Source: Xanthomarina sp. F2636L (GTDB lineage: Bacteria > Bacteroidota > Bacteroidia > Flavobacteriales > Flavobacteriaceae). From it: a stretch of 39,770 nt of DNA. Every line of letters starts with the position of its first letter. The first letter of the stretch is position 1. The position numbers and the translations under genes are program-made. The notes under the pieces were generated by a model that had not been told where the DNA came from, made no database searches, and was given only the letters and a program-made list of their open reading frames with translations. Of this stretch, positions 34,505-39,770 are shown in pieces. Where the stretch lies: positions 13,797 through 53,566 of the forward strand of contig NZ_JAPMLM010000073.1 in the NCBI RefSeq assembly GCF_026410195.1, read 5' to 3'.

Positions 34505-34550
34505 CTCATAACCCGAAGGTCACTGGTTCGAGTCCAGTTCCCGCTACTAA
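34505..34550 (+). repeat. attR: second 46-bp tRNA 3' end copy
   Basis: The sequence is identical to 8150-8195. Unlike attL, the bases 5' to it (TTTTTCTCAAA) do not complete the anticodon stem. It marks the right end of the 26.4-kb island and the left end of the next element. Confidence 0.85.
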
Positions 34551-34569
34551 ATTGAATCACTTCAAAAAC

Positions 34570-34600
34570 AACGGTTTGGCTTTCGCTAAACCGTTTTTTT
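34570..34600 (+). terminator. Terminator abutting second integrase ATG
   Basis: AACGGTTTGGC pairs with GCTAAACCGTT, followed by T7 directly against ATG 34601. The same layout precedes the island's integrase, with a different stem sequence. Confidence 0.7.
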
Positions 34601-34953
34601 ATGCATACGATTTTTCATTATCTTGCGCAAGAATTGCAAAATGAATACGATTTAACCTTGAAAAAAATTATTCTGCCCCCAAAATCTACTCTGCCAATGG
34701 CGATTTAAATAAGCGTTGGTATATCTATTTTTCTTATCGAAATCCAAAATCTGGAAAACTGATTAGGCAAACTCCCATTTATTCTAATGCCAATAAATTT
34801 AAAACCAAAGAAGAAAGACTTTCTGTTTTGGTAACCTATCGAAAGGCATTACTTCAACTTCTTAAAAAAGGATATAGTCCATACGAGGATAATGTCGAGC
34901 TTCATGAAAATCTTATCGAAAGCGACAACAAAAAGCTATCTACTAAAAAGAAC
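34601..34953 (+). pseudogene. Truncated, frameshifted integrase of a second element
   Basis: The first frame reads MHTIFHYLAQELQNEYDLT. After a one-base deletion near 34680 the next frame gives ANGDLNKRWYIYFSYRNP, matching the N-terminal arm-binding region of the island integrase (KHWYVYYSFRDP). It is cut off by the IS3-family element at 34954, so the catalytic part is lost. Confidence 0.8.
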
Positions 34954-34992
34954 TGTCTCGTCCTGAAATATGGCTACAGGTTAAAATTGATT

Positions 34993-35880
34993 TTAAGCTG
35001 ATAATTTATATACCATATTCGGTGTTTTATAATCTAAAGATAAGTGTAATCTTACTTCGTTATATAAATTAATTGCATTTTTTGCAGCTCTCTTTGCGTG
35101 AGCTACGTTATCAAAGGTTTGGTCGAGATAAAACTCATCTTTTAAAACCCCATTTACACGTTCAGCCATGGCATTTTCGTAACAATGATTTTCTTCAGTC
35201 ATACTAATATCTATTTTGTTTCTGTTGAGTATTTGTGTGTACACATTGCTACAGTACTGTATGCCTCTGTCGGAGTGATGAATAAGTTGTTTACTACTTC
35301 GACTAGGCTCAGTACAGGTGTTTTCAGCTTGATAGATAGCCTTGTTAAGAGCTCTTACACATCCTTTAACCTCCAAACTATCACTTAAGTCATAACCTAC
35401 TATTTTTCTGGAATGCATGTCTGTTATGAGCGCTAAATAACAAAAGCCTTTAATGGTTCTGATATAGGTAATGTCTGATACCTAAACTTGATTAGGCCTT
35501 GTAACTTCTAGGTTTTTAATGATGTTATTATACTTATAAAATCGATGATGCGAGTTGGTTGTTCTAGCACTGTATTTCTTTCTTAAAGTGAGCATTTTGT
35601 GTTCACGAAGTACATTAAACAGTGAGTCTCTACCAACTTTCACATGTTGTTTTTTAAAGTCATGTTTTAAGGATTTCATAAGCTTACGCACACCTTCTCT
35701 AGGAAGGGATTTGCGTCTTTTTCTAACAATGTTTAAAACCTGTTGTTCTATTTTCAAACGCTTATCAGCTCTAGATTTGTATTTATAATACGCATCACGT
35801 TTAAGTCTAAAACAATGGGTTATAGTCGTTAAAGAAGCAAATCCCTTAGATTTCTCTTTAGCTTTAATTAAGGCTTTATA
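34993..35880 (-). pseudogene. IS3 orfB transposase with in-frame amber
   Basis: The DDE integrase domain is intact (VSDITYI, HHSDRGIQY, ENHCYENAMAE) but a TAG at 35482-35484 replaces the Trp expected in NQVWVSD, splitting the frame. orfB is entered by -1 frameshift from orfA on a run of nine A. Unless the stop is suppressed the transposase is inactive. Confidence 0.75.
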
Positions 35881-36239
35881 CTTAACTTTTTTTTTAGTTC
35901 AGCAACCGATTTGTAGCCTAGATCTTCAGCTGCTACTTCCAGGTATGAATCTAATACCATAGCATCCAGATCCTTTTTTAGTAATAGTTTTTTAAGCTGT
36001 TGAATCTCCTTTTGCAGTGCTTTGATTCTTGATATTTCGTCTTTTGTTTCCACTTTTACTCTGGTGTTCATTAAGTCTTTGCGCTTGTACTTTTTAATCC
36101 ATTCATTGACCGTTGTAGGTGCAATAGAGTAGAGTTTACAAAGTTCGCTCTTTGTGTGTTTTCCGGTTGTAAGTTCGGCTAAAATTTTTAATTTGAAAGG
36201 TTCTGAATACCGTCTAATTACTTTGTCATTTTTGTACAT
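35868..36239 (-). CDS. IS3 orfA
   Basis: This 123-aa protein has an N-terminal helix-turn-helix (SELCKLYSIAPTTVNEWI) and a C-terminal leucine-zipper-like coil (ISRIKALQKEIQQLKKLL). It supplies DNA binding and the start of the OrfAB transposase. The frameshift window is the A9 run near its end. Confidence 0.85.
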   Translation of the reverse strand: MYKNDKVIRRYSEPFKLKILAELTTGKHTKSELCKLYSIAPTTVNEWIKKYKRKDLMNTRVKVETKDEISRIKALQKEIQQLKKLLLKKDLDAMVLDSYLEVAAEDLGYKSVAELKKKLSIKP

Positions 36240-36289
36240 AATTGTTTTGAATTATGTAGCCTTATTTTAGGACGGGTCATAATTGTGGG

Positions 36290-36416
36290 CAACGGTCTAG
36301 TATGACCGTCAGTTACGGGTCACTATGCGTTAATTTTCGGTTTGGCACAAGCCTTAGTAATTCCGAGTGGATTCGGACGTACTCGAATCCGCCGTAATTG
36401 TGGTTATACATTGTTG
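36290..36416. repeat. attC-like palindromic site H
   Basis: The arms are GTATGACCGTCAGTTACGG and CCGTAATTGTGGTTATAC with one bulged base, and the inner hairpin is GGATTCG-GACGTACT-CGAATCC. The outer ends are CAACGG and ATTGTTG. The bases to its left (GTTGCCCACA on the minus strand) match the end repeat of the cassette at 1027-1711, so a similar cassette once lay there before the IS. Confidence 0.7.
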
Positions 36417-36426
36417 TGTGCAGTTT

Positions 36427-36726
36427 TTATTCAGCTATTCGTTTCTTTAAATCCATTCTTTCGTGCAATATTCTCGTTATTTCAACATAATTTTCGTTCA
36501 AAGTTCTGTAGAATATTATATGTCGATTTGTATTCATTCCGAGAAGTTGCTTTGATATACCTTCGTAGAATTTCCCTATGTCTGGGTTTTCTGCAATTTC
36601 TTGACAATTAGAAATCAGTTCAGCGTAATATTTGTCAGCTTGTTTTTCTGACCAAACCTCAAAGGTATAATCCCAAATTTTAGATAAATCCTCAACAGCT
36701 TTATTGGTCAGTTTGTATTCAGCCAT
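36427..36726 (-). CDS. parE: ParE/RelE-type toxin
   Basis: This 99-aa protein has the ParE fold signature KAVEDLSKIWDYT and the C-terminal YRTLNENYVEITRILHERMD. In ParE members the target is DNA gyrase. It overlaps the antitoxin by 8 bp. It lies in a cassette bounded by GTTGTGTGCA end repeats. Confidence 0.85.
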   Translation of the reverse strand: MAEYKLTNKAVEDLSKIWDYTFEVWSEKQADKYYAELISNCQEIAENPDIGKFYEGISKQLLGMNTNRHIIFYRTLNENYVEITRILHERMDLKKRIAE

Positions 36727-36970
36727 TCGAGTGCTTTTTCGCTTTTAGTGATTCAAGATGCTTTTTTGGATCAAAGTCGTGAGCTATTCCGCTGTCAATT
36801 CCTTCTTGAATAGCTTTTTTCAATGCAATTACTTTACTTTCTTCTTCTTCTAAAAGTCTTAATCCTGCACGAATAACTTCGCTAACGTTCTTAAACCTTC
36901 CTTCGCTTATACTATTTTGCACGAATTGGTCAAAATAATTTCCGAGTGATATAGATGTGTTTTTATTCAT
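36719..36970 (-). CDS. parD: ParD-type antitoxin
   Basis: This 83-aa ribbon-helix-helix protein (SISLGNYFDQFVQNSISEGR, NVSEVIRAGLRLLEEEE) fits ParD. It neutralises the toxin and represses the operon. It is the first gene of the two and overlaps the toxin. Confidence 0.85.
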   Translation of the reverse strand: MNKNTSISLGNYFDQFVQNSISEGRFKNVSEVIRAGLRLLEEEESKVIALKKAIQEGIDSGIAHDFDPKKHLESLKAKKHSNG

Positions 36971-36993
36971 TTGAGTACTAATTTATATCAAAT

Positions 36994-37010
36994 ATACCAA
37001 AAATTGGTAT
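36994..37010 (-). promoter_or_regulatory. ParD operator palindrome
   Basis: ATACCAA-AAA-TTGGTAT is a perfect palindrome 24 bp upstream of the parD ATG, as expected for an autoregulatory antitoxin operator. Confidence 0.6.
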
Positions 37011-37034
37011 AACGACAAAATTCCCAAATTGCAC

Positions 37035-37045
37035 ACAACGTGTTT
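37035..37045. repeat. attC-like site I, left piece (split by IS110)
   Basis: ACAACGTGTTT is the start of an attC-like site of the site-E type. The continuation CGTGTATGGTTTCGTTGCGTG lies at 38269 beyond the IS110 element. The preceding bases TGCACACAAC are the end repeat of the ParDE cassette. Confidence 0.7.
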
Positions 37046-37069
37046 CTTTAGTTTGTAATAAATATCTTT

Positions 37070-37212
37070 AGATAGAAAAAGAGGAGAACTATAACGTGTT
37101 TTAGAATTACCGCTCCATGACACGTACGAGTCCTCTCTTTCTATCAAGTTGCAAAGAACCATTTGGAATACCAGGCGTATAAGATCCCGTAAAGGAAGTA
37201 GTTTTTGCAACA
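37070..37212 (+). ncRNA. Probable IS110 bridge RNA
   Basis: It has two stem-loops. The first (37071-37085 with 37131-37145) encloses AACGTGTTT (37093-37101), identical to the DNA left of the insertion, and CCATGACACG (37115-37124), complementary except for one extra base to the DNA right of it. The second stem (GTTGCAAA 37148-37155 with TTTGCAAC 37204-37211) encloses TTGGAATAC (37163-37171), identical to the element's right end, and TAAAG, complementary to its left end CTTTA. This is the target-loop and donor-loop layout of IS110 bridge RNA. Confidence 0.75.
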
Positions 37213-37238
37213 TATTTATTAACTCTAAATGTAAAAAT

Positions 37239-38231
37239 ATGAAAAATCACAAAGAAGTTGTAGGAATTGATGTTTCAAAAAAGACCATAGATGCTTATTG
37301 TTATCAATCACAAGTACACAAAGAGTTTATCAACGATGTAAGTGGTTATAAAAGCCTAATAAAATGGGTTTTAAAGGTTGGTACAAGCAACGAAGTTTTT
37401 TATTGTTTTGAGAATACTGGTTATTATTCCTTAAAGCTAGCACTTTATTTTGATAGCCAGGAGATTGTTTATGTGGAAGAAAGTCCAATCAAAATAAAAC
37501 GTTCTTCAGGTGTTGTTAAGGAGAAAACAGATCGTATTGATGCGTGTTTAATAGCGCGCTATGGATGGCTTTATAGAGAAGAATTAAAACCAAGCACTGT
37601 AAAAAGCAACTCACAACTAGAATTAGGAAGGTTGTTGGCCTTACGTGATCAATTGGTTCGTAATAATGCAGGTCTTAAAGGAACTTTAAAAGAGATGAAG
37701 GTGTTATTGAATAGTCCGACAACAGATGTTGGTTGTATAAGCCTAAAACGCAGTATTGATTACTTAACTAAGCAAGTGAACAGTATCGAGTCTAGAATCA
37801 AAGAAATAGTATCTGAAAATGTTTCTATGAAAAAGAACTATGAATTACTTACAAGCCTTAAAGGTGTAGGTAAGGTGGTTGCTAGTCAATTGATTTATCA
37901 TACTGGGAACTTTACAAGATTTGATAGCTGGCGAGCCTTTTCAAGCTACTGCGGAACTGCCCCTTTTGAACATCGTTCAGGGACCAGTATCCACAGAAGA
38001 AAACAATGTCATTATTTAGGAGACCGGAAAATGAAAAGTTTATTGAGTATGGCCAGTGTTTCTGCTATACAACATGACAGTGAGTTACGTTTGTATTACA
38101 AGCGAAAGTTGGCCGAAGGGAAAGATAAAATGGTTGCAGTAAACAACGTAAGGAATAAAATAATAGCAAGAGCTTTTGCAGTGGTTAAAAGAGGAACACC
38201 ATATGTGGTACTTCAACAACATGCAGCATAA
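37239..38231 (+). CDS. IS110-family DEDD recombinase
   Basis: This 330-aa protein is read from ATG 37239. It has a RuvC-like DEDD domain (VVGIDVSKK, CFENTGYY, EKTDRIDACLIARYG) and a C-terminal Transposase_20 domain (LKGVGKVVASQLI) with the serine region RSGTSIHR. An earlier in-frame start would read through the bridge RNA region and is rejected. It works with the bridge RNA to join the element to target DNA. Confidence 0.9.
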   Translation: MKNHKEVVGIDVSKKTIDAYCYQSQVHKEFINDVSGYKSLIKWVLKVGTSNEVFYCFENTGYYSLKLALYFDSQEIVYVEESPIKIKRSSGVVKEKTDRIDACLIARYGWLYREELKPSTVKSNSQLELGRLLALRDQLVRNNAGLKGTLKEMKVLLNSPTTDVGCISLKRSIDYLTKQVNSIESRIKEIVSENVSMKKNYELLTSLKGVGKVVASQLIYHTGNFTRFDSWRAFSSYCGTAPFEHRSGTSIHRRKQCHYLGDRKMKSLLSMASVSAIQHDSELRLYYKRKLAEGKDKMVAVNNVRNKIIARAFAVVKRGTPYVVLQQHAA

Positions 38232-38268
38232 AAAAAACTAATTTATATTAGGATTTGATCTTGGAATA

Positions 38269-38331
38269 CGTGTATGGTTTCGTTGCGTGTTTAAGCACTA
38301 AAGTTAGTAAATAAATCACAGATAGAAAAAG
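38269..38331. repeat. attC-like site I, middle piece
   Basis: CGTGTATGGTTTCGTTGCGTG followed by TTTAAGCACTAAAGTTAG and AAATAAATCACAGATAGAAA matches the left arm and body of sites B/G. It is cut at AAAAAG by the IS150-like element. The bases AAATCCG after that element (39764-39770) continue the B/G-type tip AAAATCCGCG. Confidence 0.7.
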
Positions 38332-38365
38332 TAGAGTGAACCCAAAAGCTTAGACAAATTTATAA

Positions 38366-39148
38366 TTAATTTTGATAATAATGAGCTCGATATTCGGTCG
38401 GGCTCAGACCTTTTAAATTTAGTTTAATTCTTTCATTATTATAATACTTTATATACTCTTTTATATCACGCTTCAATTGTGTTATAGACTTATATTTATT
38501 TAGATAAAATAATTCAGATTTTAAAATACCAAAGAAGTTTTCTATTACTGCATTGTCTAAACAATTCCCTTTTCGAGACATACTTTGAGTAATTCCCTTT
38601 TCTTTTAATAGACTTTGATACTGTTTCATTTGATATTGCCATCCTTGATCAGAATGCAAGATTAAGTTTGCTTGATTAGGTATCTTTATAAAAGACTTTT
38701 TTAACATCGTAACGACTTGTTTAAAGTTTGGTTTTTCAGATAGCTCATAACTTATTATTTCACCATTGAATAAATCAATTATAGGCGATAGATATAGTTT
38801 GTCCCCAAAGACTTTAAATTCGGTAATGTCGGTAGCCCATTTTCTATTTGGTTTTATAGCCTTAAAATTACGTTGTAAAATATTGGGAGCTGTTTCACCT
38901 ATTTGTCCTTTATAAGATTGATATCTTTTAGCTCTTATAAGGCTTTTTAAGCCTAATTGACGCATTAACTTAGATATGGTTTTGTGATTGATTATAAAAC
39001 CTTTTTTATTAATCTCTAGAGTAATTCTTCTATAGCCATACCTGCCTTTATGCCGATGGTAAATCTTGCTAATTAATTGCTTTATCTCTTTATATTTATC
39101 GCTTAAATTATTTCTTTTTCGGTGGTAATAGTAACTGCTTCTTGCCAT
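38366..39148 (-). CDS. IS150-like orfB transposase
   Basis: This 260-aa protein has HTH_21 and the DDE integrase core: Asp in WATDITEFKVFG, Asp in LHSDQGWQYQ and Glu in NAVIENFFGILKSE. It is intact and probably expressed as an OrfAB frameshift product with the upstream orfA. Confidence 0.9.
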   Translation of the reverse strand: MARSSYYYHRKRNNLSDKYKEIKQLISKIYHRHKGRYGYRRITLEINKKGFIINHKTISKLMRQLGLKSLIRAKRYQSYKGQIGETAPNILQRNFKAIKPNRKWATDITEFKVFGDKLYLSPIIDLFNGEIISYELSEKPNFKQVVTMLKKSFIKIPNQANLILHSDQGWQYQMKQYQSLLKEKGITQSMSRKGNCLDNAVIENFFGILKSELFYLNKYKSITQLKRDIKEYIKYYNNERIKLNLKGLSPTEYRAHYYQN

Positions 39149-39198
39149 ATTAGTATGTTTTAGTAATAGTTCTAAATCATACTTATGCCTTAATTCTG

Positions 39199-39720
39199 TT
39201 ATGGCTTGCGCTTTTTGCTTTGCTCTTCTTGAATTAAGGCCTGAAACTTTTTTAGCAAGTCCAGTTCTGCCCGTAAGGATTCATTTTCCAATAGAAGTTC
39301 CTCTTCTCTGGTTAAAGGTTTATTGGATTTCTTTTTTGTCTTTTTAAATTCCATCGCTTTTGGTTTTCCTCTAGTTTTATGGTTTAAGCCTTCGGTACCC
39401 AGCTTTTTGTAATTCTTCTGCCAATTCATAATTACAGATTTAGTAGGGATATTGAACTCCAAACAAGCTTGGCTAAAGGATAGTGAATCTTTGTTGATAG
39501 CTTCCAATACTTTTATTTTGAAAGGTAAACTATAGACTTTGTTTTTTCTTGGCAACAAAGCTTTTTTGCCATATTTTTCATAAAAACGAATCCAATCATG
39601 AAGTGTTGTATGATGACAACCATTTAATTTTGAAACAGCTTCTACTGTTTGATGATGATTTAAAACTTGCTTTACACAGCGAAGTTTGAAATCGTAATTG
39701 TACTTGACTTTTCTTCCCAT
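39199..39720 (-). CDS. IS150-like orfA
   Basis: This 173-aa protein has two helix-turn-helix domains (TVEAVSKLNGCHHTTLHDWI and SFSQACLEFNIPTKSVIMNW) and a C-terminal coiled coil (LLENESLRAELDLLKKF). It lies just inside the right end of the element. Confidence 0.88.
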   Translation of the reverse strand: MGRKVKYNYDFKLRCVKQVLNHHQTVEAVSKLNGCHHTTLHDWIRFYEKYGKKALLPRKNKVYSLPFKIKVLEAINKDSLSFSQACLEFNIPTKSVIMNWQKNYKKLGTEGLNHKTRGKPKAMEFKKTKKKSNKPLTREEELLLENESLRAELDLLKKFQALIQEEQSKKRKP

Positions 39721-39770
39721 AAAAATACACTTAAATAGTGTCTAACTTTTTGGGTGCAGTTCAAAATCCG

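Larger units (their letters stand above)
8150..34550. mobile_element. 26.4-kb integrative genomic island at tRNA-Met
   Basis: It is bounded by the 46-bp perfect direct repeats. The integrase gene starts immediately inside the left end. The island then holds iterons, a RepA-like ATPase and a primase-like gene, a type I R-M/Septu operon and a long run of exported proteins. No conjugation genes (relaxase, VirB/Tra) are visible, so it is not self-transmissible by itself. The integrase plus replication genes suggest an excisable circular form. Confidence 0.75.
34954..36279 (-). mobile_element. IS3-family insertion sequence (first)
   Basis: This 1326-bp element has imperfect terminal repeats TGTCTCGTCCTGAAATATGG (left) and, on the other strand, TGACCCGTCCTAAAATAAGG (right). 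No direct target duplication is seen, so a rearrangement joined the two flanks: the integrase remnant on the left and an attC-like site on the right. Confidence 0.8.
37046..38268 (+). mobile_element. IS110-family element inserted in attC-like site
   Basis: It is about 1.22 kb and begins at CTTTAG and ends at TTGGAATA. It has no terminal inverted repeats or target duplication, as in IS110. It splits the arm of a palindromic site. Exact ends are uncertain by one or two bases because of the shared core. Confidence 0.8.
38332..39763 (-). mobile_element. IS3-family (IS150-like) element nested in the same site
   Basis: The 25-bp imperfect ends are TAGAGTGAACCC then TTAGACA (left) and, on the other strand, TGAACTGCACCC then TTAGACA (right), 19 of 25 matching. 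It contains both intact transposase frames. Any target duplication is hidden in the A-run at both flanks. Confidence 0.8.

Noticed and set aside
37149-37238. N-terminal extension of the IS110 recombinase
   Set aside because: The frame is open but overlaps the bridge RNA stem-loops, and the DEDD domain starts right after ATG 37239.

Overview
The window is AT-rich DNA from a member of the Bacteroidota, most likely a Flavobacteriaceae relative. The evidence is the many short lipoproteins with a Cys lipobox followed by Asp/Asn/Lys, TAnnTTTG-type promoter boxes, weak Shine-Dalgarno sequences, a FISUMP domain, YwqK/MORN repeats and a TonB C-terminal domain of the Bacteroidota type. Nearly all of it is accessory DNA, built up from at least three kinds of mobile structure.

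Region 1 (1-5121) is an integron-like cassette array. Small minus-strand genes (a cation transporter, lipoproteins, small membrane proteins, unknowns) are separated by 120-190 bp imperfect palindromes whose outer ends are AAC...GTT. Each interval between palindromes starts and ends with its own 9-12 bp inverted repeat (for example GTTGTAAAAC or GTTGGCTTT). This is the relation expected if the mobile unit is gene plus hairpin and the hairpin is reassembled when the unit circularises, as with integron attC sites. The palindrome arms differ between copies but keep pairing, with G.T wobbles always on the + strand. A 375-aa tyrosine recombinase (5122-6249) lies at one end, in the same orientation as the cassettes. 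It has a novel-looking N-terminal extension and no visible IntI-specific insertion. A zinc-ribbon protein and a Fic protein with probable autoregulatory operators follow (6337-7906). A further site pair at 36290-37045 encloses a ParDE toxin-antitoxin cassette.

Region 2 (8150-34550) is a 26.4-kb integrative island bounded by perfect 46-bp direct repeats of the 3' end of an initiator tRNA-Met gene. It carries a tyrosine integrase whose ATG abuts a terminator, a replication/maintenance module (seven 10-bp iterons, ribbon-helix-helix protein, RepA-like ATPase, primase-like protein), and a defence operon in which a Septu pair (ptuA-ptuB) is nested inside a type I restriction-modification operon (order R-S-ptuA-ptuB-M). 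It also carries a DNA-binding protein, a umuD remnant and a run of about a dozen minus-strand exported or lipoprotein genes. Among these are a metzincin-FISUMP protease, a YwqK-like protein, a TonB-domain protein, Sel1 and leucine-rich-repeat proteins, and one gene interrupted by an expanded octamer repeat. Paired 12-bp repeats near each att core look like integrase arm sites. They indicate tandem accretion of related elements: a second, frameshifted integrase remnant follows the right att repeat.

Region 3 (34954-39770) is insertion sequences and cassette-site debris: an IS3-family element with an amber mutation in orfB, the ParDE cassette, then an IS110-family element and an IS150-like element nested inside one attC-like site. 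The non-coding left end of the IS110 element folds as a two-loop bridge RNA. Its first loop matches the palindrome arm on both sides of the insertion and its second loop matches the element's own ends. The element therefore appears programmed to target these cassette sites.
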